From assembly GCA_934526125.1 (NCBI GenBank), contig CAKSZU010000024.1, positions 1 to 27,048 on the forward strand: 27,048 bases of DNA, written 5' to 3'. This document shows, piece after piece, positions 16,814 to 24,408 of this stretch. The position numbers and the translations under genes are program-made. The first letter of the stretch is position 1; each line of letters starts with the position of its first letter. The notes beneath the pieces are model-generated. The model had not been told where the DNA came from and searched no databases. It saw only the letters and a list, made by a program, of their open reading frames with translations. This stretch comes from an uncultured Faecalibacterium sp. GTDB taxonomy: Bacteria; Bacillota; Clostridia; Oscillospirales; Ruminococcaceae.

Positions 16814-17848
16814 TTATTTATAAATCACCGTGATCTCCGGTTCCTGCTTTGCCGTGATCTCGCCCACGATCTTCGCGGGCAGACCGGCTGCCTGCAGGGC
16901 CGCTTCCAGTGCATCGGCATCCTGCGGGGCAGCGGCCAGCAGCAGGCCGCCGGAAGTCTGGGGGTCAAACAGGATCTCTTCCATCGGGAAGGGCACGTCC
17001 ACAAAGCGGACAAAGGGGCCGGTATGGTTCCGGTTTCGCTGCCCGGCGGCAGTGTACAGGAAGGCATCCGCCGCCTCCCACGCCCCCGGCAGCACCGGCA
17101 CAGCATTGGCATCAATGATGCAGGAAAGGCGGCCTCCCATCATCTCATGCAGGTGGCCCAGAAAGCTGAACCCGGTCACATCCGTGGCGGCATGGACTTC
17201 GTATTGATGTGCGATCTCAGCCGCCGTTTTGTTCAGGGTGGTCATGGAGCGGATGGCCGCTTCCATCTGCTCCGGGGCCGCCTCGCCTACCCGGTTGGCG
17301 GTGCAGATCAGACCCACGCCCAGCGCTTTGGTCAGGATCAGCCGGTCCCCCGGGCGGCCGGTATCGTTGCTCGTCAGATGATGCGGGTCCACCAGACCGG
17401 TCACGGACAGGCCGTATTTGACCCCGGTATCGGCAATGGAGTGTCCCCCGGCCAGGCTTCCCCCGGCTTCGGCCACCTTTTCGGCACCGCCCCGCAGGAT
17501 CTCGCCCAGAATGTTCAGGTCCATGCTCTCGGGGAAGCAGACCAGGTTCAGGGCCGTTTTGACCTCGCCGCCCATGGCATAGATATCGCTGAGGGCGTTG
17601 GCCGCCGCGATCTGCCCGAAGGTGTAGGGGTCATCCACCATCGGCGGAAAGAAGTCCACGGTCTGGACCAGTGCAATATCCTCGGTGATGCGGTAGACTG
17701 CCGCGTCATCCCGGCTGTCGTATCCGACCAGAAGATCCGGGTCCTTTTCTCCGCGGGGCAGCTTTTCCAGAATACGGCTCAGCACCCCGGCACCCAGCTT
17801 GGCGGTGCATCCGCCGCCGGTACAGAAAACGATTTTTTCTTCTGTCAT
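16814..17848 (-). CDS. selD: selenide, water dikinase (selenophosphate synthetase), cysteine form
   Basis: From MTEEKIVF the protein is 344 residues, close to E. coli SelD. The active site is GGGCTAK with Cys14 and Lys17, matching Cys17 and Lys20 of the E. coli enzyme, so it is the Cys and not the selenocysteine form. Further motifs are [55 protein letters not shown] and [10 protein letters not shown]. It makes selenophosphate from selenide and ATP. An upstream in-frame TTG at 17872 exists; the ATG at 17846-17848, one base after the yqeC stop, is preferred. No selA, selB or tRNA-Sec is near, which fits use for the Mo cofactor. Confidence 0.96.
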   Translation of the reverse strand: MTEEKIVFCTGGGCTAKLGAGVLSRILEKLPRGEKDPDLLVGYDSRDDAAVYRITEDIALVQTVDFFPPMVDDPYTFGQIAAANALSDIYAMGGEVKTALNLVCFPESMDLNILGEILRGGAEKVAEAGGSLAGGHSIADTGVKYGLSVTGLVDPHHLTSNDTGRPGDRLILTKALGVGLICTANRVGEAAPEQMEAAIRSMTTLNKTAAEIAHQYEVHAATDVTGFSFLGHLHEMMGGRLSCIIDANAVPVLPGAWEAADAFLYTAAGQRNRNHTGPFVRFVDVPFPMEEILFDPQTSGGLLLAAAPQDADALEAALQAAGLPAKIVGEITAKQEPEITVIYK

Positions 17849-17849
17849 C

Positions 17850-18554
17850 TCAGGCTCTTTCTCTTTCTTCAAAATGGGTCAGAACGCCCGGCACACCGCA
17901 GCGCTCCCACAGCAGGCGCAGTGTCTCCTGCCCGGCTTCGACCCGGGCGGCATCGTCTGCCTGGTTCAGCACCACAGAAAAGCGGCGTTCTCCCACAGCT
18001 TTTCGTCCCCCCTGCCCGCTTGCCAGAAGCTCCGCCAGAAGTGCGGGGGTCAGGATGGTCTCCGGGCCTGTCTGCAGCAGGCTGCAGGCGGTTTCCAGCC
18101 GGAAGCAGACCTCCCGCAGAGGGCGGCCCAGCGCCGAAAGCCCCGCCACGGCCAGCACGGCATCGCTTTCCGGCAGAAGTACCGGCTCATGCTCTGCCGG
18201 GACTTTGCAGGGCATCCGTTTGGCCCCGTCTGCTTCCAGAAAAACGGCATCCGCTTCGCGCATCCAGCGCTGCAGCTGCTGCATGGGCGGGGCCGACAGC
18301 TTGCCGTTCCCGGCCGGGGTGCCTGCCACGGCATATTCTCCCGCCGCCCAGAGGGCTTGCAGTGCGGGATCGTCCGGGGCATAGCAGCGTTCCGGCTGCA
18401 GGATATGGGTGGTGGTGGACACCAGCACCCGCCAGCCCTTTGCGGCGCAGTGCCGGGCAAAGGCGTAGAGCAGGGTGGTCTTTCCCCCGCCGCCCACCAG
18501 TGAAACGACATGCCCCTTTTCCGCCAGAAACGGGAACTGCTGCTCGGACAGCAT
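17850..18554 (-). CDS. yqeC: YqeC, selenium cofactor biosynthesis protein
   Basis: The 234-residue protein carries a Walker A loop [11 protein letters not shown] (residues 20-30), VLVSTTTHI, and a Walker B-like [18 protein letters not shown] segment, then VVLNQAD near the end. This is the YqeC family, a putative NTPase confined to genomes with selenium-dependent molybdenum hydroxylases. Its precise step in selenium-cofactor formation is unknown. The start overlaps the stop of the Mo subunit by one base (TGATG) and one base separates it from selD, so translation is coupled. Confidence 0.93.
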   Translation of the reverse strand: MLSEQQFPFLAEKGHVVSLVGGGGKTTLLYAFARHCAAKGWRVLVSTTTHILQPERCYAPDDPALQALWAAGEYAVAGTPAGNGKLSAPPMQQLQRWMREADAVFLEADGAKRMPCKVPAEHEPVLLPESDAVLAVAGLSALGRPLREVCFRLETACSLLQTGPETILTPALLAELLASGQGGRKAVGERRFSVVLNQADDAARVEAGQETLRLLWERCGVPGVLTHFEERERA

Positions 18555-20842
18555 CAGCGCCTGTCCTCCACCGCCATGGCGATCTGCTCCGGGGTGATGG
18601 GCAGCTCGTAGAACCGGGTGCCGGTTGCATTGTAGACGGCATCCGCAATGGCGGGCAGCGGAGTGTTGATGACCACCTCACCGATGGACTTGGCACCGAA
18701 GGGGCCGTTGGGCTCGTAGCTGTTCTCAAACTCCACCCGGATGCGGCCGATGTCCACGCGGGTGGGGATCTTATACTGCATAAAGGAATTTTCCATCGGG
18801 TAGCCGCGGTCATCGTAGGTGACGTTCTCAGTCAGGGCCATGCCGATGCCCTGCAGCAGGCCGCCCTCGGCCTGCACCCGGGTCAGGTTGGGGTTGATGG
18901 GGGTGCCGCAGTCCACGCAGGCGGCATAATCCACCACTCTGACCTCGCCGGTCTCCTTGTCCAGCTCGATCTCTGCCGCGCCGACCATATACGGCGGGGG
19001 CGACAGCGGCGAGGTATGGGTCTCGGTGACTTCCAGCGGGACCATGTGGCCGTTCTGGGAGAGGGCCGCGATCTCGGCCAGAGAGACTTTCTGGGCCGGG
19101 TCTGCATTTTTAGCGACGAACTTTCCATCAAAGTCCACTTCCTCTTCGGCACAGTGGAGCAGCTCTGCGCCCAGCCTGCAGATCTGTCCCCGCAGCTTCA
19201 GGGCGCACTTCTCCACCGCCTTGCCGGTGACGTAGGTCGTGGAGGATGCGTAGGAGCCGGAATCGTAGGGCGAGACATCGGTATCCGCGCCAAAGACGGT
19301 GACCTCGTCCAGCTTGCAGTCCAGCACCTCGGCCGCGATCTGGGCCAGGGTGGTGTCGCAGCCGGTACCCATATCGGCCGCGCCGATGATGAGGGAGTAG
19401 AACCCGTCATCGTTGACTTTCAGGGTTGCACTGCCCACGTCCATACCGGAAATACCGGAGCCCTGCATGGCCATGCCCATGCCCACGGCACGGACCTTGC
19501 CGTTGCCCAGATCCCGGACGGGATATTTGTTGTCCCAGTCGATCATGTCGTGGACCTTTTTCAGACAGCGGTCCAGTGCGCAGCTGGTGTTTACCGCGCC
19601 ATAATAAGCGGGCATCACATCGCCCTCTTTGACGATGTTCATTTCCCGGATCTTGAAGGGGTCCATGTGGAGCTTTGCCGCCAGCTCATTGACGGCGGAT
19701 TCCACCGCAAACAGCCCCTGGGTCGCACCGTAGCCGCGGTAAGCACCGGCGGACATGTGGTTGGTATAGACCACGTCGCTGACGAAACGGAAGGCCTCGG
19801 CCTTGCCGTACAGGGGGATGGATTTATGGCCGGACAGGCCCACGGTGGTGGGGCCGTGCTCGCCGTAAGCGCCCGTGTTGGACAGGGTGTAGAGGTCGAT
19901 GCCCCGCACGATGCCCTCCTTGCTGGCACCCAGACGGACGTGCATCTCCATCTCGTGGCGGGGCGAAGAGGCAGTCTGGCTCTCCTCCCGACTGAAGATG
20001 ATCTTGCAGGGCTTTTTGGTCTTCCAGGTCACGAAGGCCGGGTAAATGGCCGAGACAGCCGTCTGCTTGGCTCCGAAGCCGCCGCCGATGCGGGGCTTGA
20101 TGACCCGGATCATGGACTTGGGGATGTGCAGGGCATTTGCCACGTTGCGGCGGGTATGGAACACGATCTGGGTCGAGCTGAGGATGTTCAGCCGCCCGTA
20201 CAGGTCCATCCAGCAGCAGGTGCGGAAAGTCTCCATCATGGCCTGCTGACAGGCCTTGGTGTGGTAGACGTGGTCGATGACCACATCGCAGTCCGCCAGC
20301 ACGGCGTCGATATCGCCGCTGCCGCATTCATCGTGGGCGCAGAGGTTGCGCTTGTTGTCGGCCCCCACGGGGCACAGGCTCTCCCAGTTGTCCTCCGGAT
20401 GGACGAGGATGGGGTTATCCTTGGCGGTGTGGAAATCCAGCACCGGTTCCAGCACCTGATACTTGACTTTGATGAGCTTCATGGCCTTGTCCACGCACTT
20501 CTCATCCTTGCCGACCACGATGGCCACCACGTCCCCCACAAAGCGGACATGGCGGTCGATGACCAGACGGTCATAGGGGCTGGCCTCCGGGTAAGTCTGG
20601 CCGGCCTGGGTGTAGCGGCGGCCGTTCTGGTCCACGTCCTCCCAGGTGAAGATGGCCTCGATGCCCGGCACCTTCTTCGCCACCGCGGTATCGATGGTAT
20701 CCACGATGGCATTGGCATAGGGTGAGCGGTACAGCTTGACGATCAGACAGTCGGAGGGTGCCAGATCATCCATGTAGACCGGCTTGCCGGTCACCAGCTG
20801 CATGGCATCCTTTTTGCGGTATGCTTTGTTGACGGTCTTCAT
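18554..20842 (-). CDS. molybdenum hydroxylase, molybdopterin-binding subunit (xanthine dehydrogenase family)
   Basis: The 762-residue subunit is full length for this class. It starts with the a/b hammerhead domain (YRKKDAMQLVTGKPVYMDD, residues 8-26) and continues into the Mo-pterin domains. Active-site blocks are visible: RIGGGFGAKQ (251-260), GAYRGYGATQG with Arg369 at the place of bovine XO Arg880, MGTGCDTTLAQIAAE, and GAKSIGE with Glu722 as the conserved catalytic base (bovine Glu1261). Residue 260, equivalent to bovine Glu802, is Gln, so xanthine should not be assumed. The yqeB/yqeC/selD/yedF context marks it as a selenium-dependent enzyme; no selenocysteine codon is involved. ATGA overlap with the FeS subunit gene. 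Confidence 0.94.
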   Translation of the reverse strand: MKTVNKAYRKKDAMQLVTGKPVYMDDLAPSDCLIVKLYRSPYANAIVDTIDTAVAKKVPGIEAIFTWEDVDQNGRRYTQAGQTYPEASPYDRLVIDRHVRFVGDVVAIVVGKDEKCVDKAMKLIKVKYQVLEPVLDFHTAKDNPILVHPEDNWESLCPVGADNKRNLCAHDECGSGDIDAVLADCDVVIDHVYHTKACQQAMMETFRTCCWMDLYGRLNILSSTQIVFHTRRNVANALHIPKSMIRVIKPRIGGGFGAKQTAVSAIYPAFVTWKTKKPCKIIFSREESQTASSPRHEMEMHVRLGASKEGIVRGIDLYTLSNTGAYGEHGPTTVGLSGHKSIPLYGKAEAFRFVSDVVYTNHMSAGAYRGYGATQGLFAVESAVNELAAKLHMDPFKIREMNIVKEGDVMPAYYGAVNTSCALDRCLKKVHDMIDWDNKYPVRDLGNGKVRAVGMGMAMQGSGISGMDVGSATLKVNDDGFYSLIIGAADMGTGCDTTLAQIAAEVLDCKLDEVTVFGADTDVSPYDSGSYASSTTYVTGKAVEKCALKLRGQICRLGAELLHCAEEEVDFDGKFVAKNADPAQKVSLAEIAALSQNGHMVPLEVTETHTSPLSPPPYMVGAAEIELDKETGEVRVVDYAACVDCGTPINPNLTRVQAEGGLLQGIGMALTENVTYDDRGYPMENSFMQYKIPTRVDIGRIRVEFENSYEPNGPFGAKSIGEVVINTPLPAIADAVYNATGTRFYELPITPEQIAMAVEDRR

Positions 20843-21312
20843 TCAGCGGCCTCCTGTTTTGCTTTTTTCCATGCGAGGAAGTTCTGGATGCCCCGCAGCT
20901 GCCCCTCATAGCCGGAACAGCGGCAGAGGTTGCCCGCAAGGTACTCCTTGATCTCGTCCTCGGTGGGGTACTCCTTTTCCCGGAAGAGGGCCAGCGCATT
21001 CATGATGAAGCCCGGGTTGCAGAAGCCGCACTGCTCTGCTCCCTGATCGGCGATGAAGGCACCGAATTCGGCCGCCTCTTCCTGCAGGCCCTCCAGTGTG
21101 GTGACTTTATGACCGTCGGCCCGGGCTGCCAGCACCGAGCAGGACAGCACCGGGACGTCATCCAGAAATACGGTACACAGGCCGCAGTTGGAGGTCTCGC
21201 ACCCCCGCTTGACGCTGTAGCAGCCCTGTGCCCGGACAAAATCGATGAGCAGGGTATCCGGCGCGGCCTCGGCAGTGACCCTGTTTCCGTTCAATGTAAT
21301 GGTGATCTGCAT
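20839..21312 (-). CDS. molybdenum hydroxylase, 2x[2Fe-2S] subunit
   Basis: The 157-residue protein carries both cluster-binding sites of the family. The plant-type ferredoxin site is Cys38-x4-Cys43-x2-Cys46-x11-Cys58 (GCETSNCGLCTVF), and the helical site is Cys95-x2-Cys98-x31-Cys130-x-Cys132 (QCGFCNPGF, NLCRCSGY). The clusters pass electrons from the Mo site to FAD. The spacing is canonical and nothing is missing. Its SD sits in the last codons of the FAD subunit gene six bases away. Confidence 0.96.
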   Translation of the reverse strand: MQITITLNGNRVTAEAAPDTLLIDFVRAQGCYSVKRGCETSNCGLCTVFLDDVPVLSCSVLAARADGHKVTTLEGLQEEAAEFGAFIADQGAEQCGFCNPGFIMNALALFREKEYPTEDEIKEYLAGNLCRCSGYEGQLRGIQNFLAWKKAKQEAAE

Positions 21313-21318
21313 CTTGTC

Positions 21319-22104
21319 TTACCTTTCCCCTTCCAGTTTTTCCACAGCGCGCCGCACCAGAATCCCGGCCAGATGGTTGCGGTACTCCGCACTGCCCCGC
21401 AGGTTGCTCTCGGTTTTGATCTTCGCCCGCACTTCTGCGGAGAACCGGGCCGCCGTCAGCTCCGGCGTCTCCCCCGCATCCGGCTTCAGGGCAAAGAGTA
21501 CCGCCTTGCCCGGCCGTGCGCCGATGGCCACCCGGTAGCCCTCGGCTGTCTTTGCGGCGGCACAGGTCAGCACCGGGAAGTCGGTCTGGCTGTTCCGCAC
21601 CGACTGGTAGCAGAAAGCAGCCTTTTCCCGGGGAACGATCACCCGGACCAGGAGATCCCGGTCATAGGGGCGCTGCGCATACTCGGCCAGCGGCACGATG
21701 CCGCCCTTGTACAGCTCCACCGAGGCATTCAGGGCCAGGAACATGGTCAGCACATCGGAAAAGCCGAACCGGCTGTAGATGCTGCCGCCCACGGTGGCAA
21801 GGTTCCGCAGCTGTACGCCCACGATGTGCCGCACCGACTCCCGCACGGCTCCGTTCGTGTAGGCGTTGAGCCCCCCATGAAGTTCCAGCTTCCGCAGGGG
21901 CACCATGGCCCCGATGGAAAAGCCATCCGCAGTCTCCTCAATGCCGTCCAGCCCAAGCCCCGACAGGTCGATGGCGGTGCCGACATTGATGTTTTCCATC
22001 TTGAGCCAGATCATGCCGCCGAGGACCCGATTGTTCTTTTTCTGATTGAGCTGCCAGGCCTCTTCCAGGCTTTCGGCCCGTTTATACTCCCGGATCGTCA
22101 TCAT
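21319..22104 (-). CDS. molybdenum hydroxylase, FAD-binding subunit
   Basis: From MMTIREYKRAESLEEAW the protein is 261 residues, in the usual range for separate FAD subunits of the CO-dehydrogenase-medium-chain type. NRVLGGMIWLKM occupies the position of the pyrophosphate loop (usually AGGTDL), and VQLRNLATVGGSIYSRFGFSDV matches the second FAD motif (TIGGNI in relatives). A C-terminal CO_deh_flav_C-like region follows. It transfers electrons from the FeS subunit to an acceptor, NAD or a flavin carrier. The ATG at 22102-22104 is chosen over the distal one at 22131 because GAGAGG precedes it. It is first in the operon. Confidence 0.93.
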   Translation of the reverse strand: MMTIREYKRAESLEEAWQLNQKKNNRVLGGMIWLKMENINVGTAIDLSGLGLDGIEETADGFSIGAMVPLRKLELHGGLNAYTNGAVRESVRHIVGVQLRNLATVGGSIYSRFGFSDVLTMFLALNASVELYKGGIVPLAEYAQRPYDRDLLVRVIVPREKAAFCYQSVRNSQTDFPVLTCAAAKTAEGYRVAIGARPGKAVLFALKPDAGETPELTAARFSAEVRAKIKTESNLRGSAEYRNHLAGILVRRAVEKLEGER

Positions 22105-22138
22105 ACGCAGTACCTCTCTTTTTTCGATCACTTCTTTT

Positions 22139-22163
22139 ATTTTAACACAGAAAAGGTTATAAT
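22139..22163. promoter_or_regulatory. divergent promoter region between hydroxylase operon and nucleotidyltransferase
   Basis: The plus strand has a perfect TATAAT at 22158-22163; the minus strand has TAAAAT (complement of 22139-22144) serving the hydroxylase operon. Neither has a good -35 at 17 bp, which would fit activator dependence (inference). The two starts are only about 100 bp apart, so one bound regulator could act on both genes. Confidence 0.45.
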
Positions 22164-22208
22164 GCCACTGGAAAGGTCATCTCGTTCCCGCCAGCAAGGA
22201 GGATTTTT

Positions 22209-22871
22209 ATGGCAGAATCGTTTTCCCGCCCCCTCATTGGGTGCGTCATCATGGCATCGGGGCTTTCCACCCGGTTCGGTTCCAACAAACTGCTGGCTGA
22301 TTTCGGGGGGCGTCCCATGCTCTGCCGGGCGCTGGATGCCACCGACACCCCGGCGCTTGCCGCCCGGGTGGTGGCGACCCGCTCGCCGGAAGTCCGGCAG
22401 CTCTGCCGGGCGCAGAACGTCCCCTGCATCCTCCACAGCCTCCCGGGCCGGAACGACACGGTCCGGCTGGGGCTGGAAGCTGTGCTGGAACAGTGCCCGG
22501 ACCTTGCGGGGTGTATGTTCCTCCCCGGGGACCAGCCGCTGCTGACCCGGCAGAGCGTGGAACGCATGGTCGATGCCTGCGGCCGGGACCGGGCAATGCG
22601 GGCCGGACAGCAAAAAGAAACAGAGCGGGAGATCTTCCGGCTGGGGCATCGGGCCAAAAATGACCCGAGCCCCCTGCTGGGAAGTCCCGTTCTGTTTGGA
22701 AATGCTTATTTTTCGCAGCTGCGCACCCTGCCCGAAGGCAAGGGCGGCAATGTCCTGATCCGGCAGTACCCGGAGCGGGTCCATGCCGTTTACATTGCCC
22801 GCCGGGAAGAGCTTTGCGATGCCGATACGCCGGAAGCGCTGGAAGAATTACTCCGCATCCTTCGGCAGTAA
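22209..22871 (+). CDS. MocA/MobA-like NTP transferase (molybdenum cofactor nucleotidyltransferase)
   Basis: The 220-residue protein starts with the nucleotide-binding loop CVIMASGLSTRFGSNKLLADFGGRPML (residues 12-38; LAAGxSxRMGxxK type) and has FLPGDQPLLT as metal-binding Asp motif, then SPVLFGNAYFSQL and EGKGGNVLI. The family attaches CMP or GMP to molybdopterin; in this context a molybdopterin cytosine dinucleotide for the adjacent hydroxylase is the likely product (inference). AAGGAGG precedes the ATG. It is divergent from the hydroxylase operon and its 3' end overlaps the permease gene tail-to-tail by 24 bp. Confidence 0.88.
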   Translation: MAESFSRPLIGCVIMASGLSTRFGSNKLLADFGGRPMLCRALDATDTPALAARVVATRSPEVRQLCRAQNVPCILHSLPGRNDTVRLGLEAVLEQCPDLAGCMFLPGDQPLLTRQSVERMVDACGRDRAMRAGQQKETEREIFRLGHRAKNDPSPLLGSPVLFGNAYFSQLRTLPEGKGGNVLIRQYPERVHAVYIARREELCDADTPEALEELLRILRQ

Positions 22872-24242
22872 CACGTTCAGCACGATGGCCACGAAGGCGG
22901 CCGGCACGATGCCGGACTCACCGCAGATCAGCTGGAACAGCTGGGGGGTGTTGGCCAGGATGCTGGCATTGGCACCCATGCCGTAGCCCACGCCCAGAGC
23001 CACCGAGACGATGGTCAGGGTGCGGGGCGTCATCTTCTCCTTGGTGATGAGCTGGATGCCGGACACCACGATGGAGGAGAACATCATGACGGCTGCGCCG
23101 CCCAGAACCGCCTGGGGCATGATGGAGACCAGTGCGCCCAGCTTGGGGATCAAACCGCAGAGGATCAGGAAGACGGCACCGGTGGCCAGAGCCCCGCGGT
23201 TGACCACCTTGGTCATGGAGACCAGACCCACGTTCTGGCTGAAGGAAGTGTTGGGCAGGACGCCGAAGCAGGCGGCAAAGGAAGAGCCCAGACCGTCGCA
23301 GATGACGCCGCCGGACAGCTCCTTGTCGGTGGCCTCGCGGCTCATGCCGCCCTCCATGACGCCGGAGATATCGCCCACGGTCTCAACGGCGGTGACGATG
23401 AACATGATCAGCACGGGCAGGATCGCACGCACATCAAAAACGATCTTGACGGGCACCAGCTTGGGGATGGCGAACCAGCTGGCCTGTGCCACCTTGCTCC
23501 AGTTCAGCACCCATGCCTTGGTGAACTCCACGCCGTCGGCGGTGACGCCGGTGGTGGGCAGGACAAAGCCCATGACAATGGCGGCCAGATAACCGGCCAC
23601 AATGCCGATGAGGATGGAGGAAGAACTCAGGAAGCCCTTGGTCCAGTGCTTGAAGAAGAGGATGACCACCAGCACGAACACGGCCAGCAGCAGGTTTTCT
23701 GCCGAGCCGAAGTCCTTGGCTGCATTGCCGCCGCCGAAGGAATTGACGCCCACGGAGATCAGGGACAGACCGATGGACAGCACCACGGTACCAGTGACCA
23801 CCGGGGGAAAGAACTTGCGCATGGGCTTCAGGAAGAAGCCCAGCACGGTTTCAAACAGGCCGCCGATGATCGAAGCGCCCATGATGGCACCATAGGCCAG
23901 CACACCGCCGCCCATGGAAGCGGCCACGCTGTTGAACACCCCCAGGAAGCCGGAGCTGGTACCCATGATGATGGGGACCTGACCGCCGACCGGGCCGATG
24001 GAAAACAGCTGCACCAGCGTGACCACACCGGCCACGAACATGGCGTTCTGCAGCAGGCTGACCTGCAGGTCGGCAAACTCGCCGCCTGCAATGCCGCAGG
24101 CGCTGGTGATGATGAGCAGCGGGGTCAGGTTGCCCACGAACATGGCAAAGACATGCTGCAGGCCCAGCGGGATCGCCTGACGGAGCGGCATCTTGGCATC
24201 AAACTGATACGCTGCCTTCTCCAACTCGATATTTTTGATCAT
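22848..24242 (-). CDS. NCS2 family nucleobase permease (xanthine/urate type)
   Basis: The 464-residue membrane protein has the NCS2/NAT features: LGLQHVFAMFVGNLTPLL in the first membrane segment with the conserved Gln-His, Glu287 in AVETVGD of segment 8, the CDGLGS block near 315-320, and the NAT signature QNVGLVSMTK (336-345). The Q-N-x-G-x4-T-K form is typical of xanthine and urate carriers rather than uracil carriers. It is a proton- or sodium-coupled importer. Together with the nearby hydroxylase genes it suggests purine uptake for oxidation. AAGGAG precedes the ATG at 24240-24242; it has its own extended -10 promoter. Confidence 0.93.
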   Translation of the reverse strand: MIKNIELEKAAYQFDAKMPLRQAIPLGLQHVFAMFVGNLTPLLIITSACGIAGGEFADLQVSLLQNAMFVAGVVTLVQLFSIGPVGGQVPIIMGTSSGFLGVFNSVAASMGGGVLAYGAIMGASIIGGLFETVLGFFLKPMRKFFPPVVTGTVVLSIGLSLISVGVNSFGGGNAAKDFGSAENLLLAVFVLVVILFFKHWTKGFLSSSSILIGIVAGYLAAIVMGFVLPTTGVTADGVEFTKAWVLNWSKVAQASWFAIPKLVPVKIVFDVRAILPVLIMFIVTAVETVGDISGVMEGGMSREATDKELSGGVICDGLGSSFAACFGVLPNTSFSQNVGLVSMTKVVNRGALATGAVFLILCGLIPKLGALVSIMPQAVLGGAAVMMFSSIVVSGIQLITKEKMTPRTLTIVSVALGVGYGMGANASILANTPQLFQLICGESGIVPAAFVAIVLNVLLPKDAE

Positions 24243-24287
24243 AACCTTCTCCTTTGACTTCTAAAGGTTTTTTTCACGACAAGAACC

Positions 24288-24297
24288 ATTATAACAA
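24288..24297 (-). promoter_or_regulatory. extended -10 promoter of the NCS2 permease gene
   Basis: The minus strand shows TATAAT (24288-24293) preceded by TGT, giving a TGn extended -10; no -35 is seen because that position is filled by the terminator stem of the upstream gene. The predicted leader is only about 35-40 nt, too short for a purine riboswitch. Confidence 0.55.
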
Positions 24298-24327
24298 AGC
24301 CTCTCCCGGATTGGGAGAGGCTTTTTC
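24296..24327. terminator. intrinsic terminator after the SipL-like gene
   Basis: GCCTCTCCC (24299-24307) and GGGAGAGGC (24313-24321) form a nine-pair stem with a five-base loop. On the minus strand it is followed by TTTGTTATAAT, so it ends the SipL-like transcript and directly abuts the permease promoter. The plus side has TTTTT. Confidence 0.85.
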
Positions 24328-24408
24328 AATTTTTGTTCATTTTTCGTTCATAAGTCATACTTCAGCAGCAGAACTGTCCGTCTGTTGGATACAAAAGTGA
24401 CTTTTCCT

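Noticed and set aside
17024..20725. A 1233-codon open frame on the plus strand, antisense to the selD/yqeC/Mo subunit genes
   Set aside because: It is the mirror of real, motif-rich genes in GC-rich codons; the product is His/Gly/Val-rich with no family motif, and no ribosome site or promoter precedes it.
18554..20842. Selenocysteine in the molybdenum hydroxylase
   Set aside because: There is no in-frame TGA in the Mo subunit; selenium in this enzyme class is an inorganic ligand of the cofactor.
24243..24300. Purine (guanine/xanthine) riboswitch ahead of the NCS2 permease
   Set aside because: The predicted leader is at most about 45 nt and lacks the three-way junction sequences.
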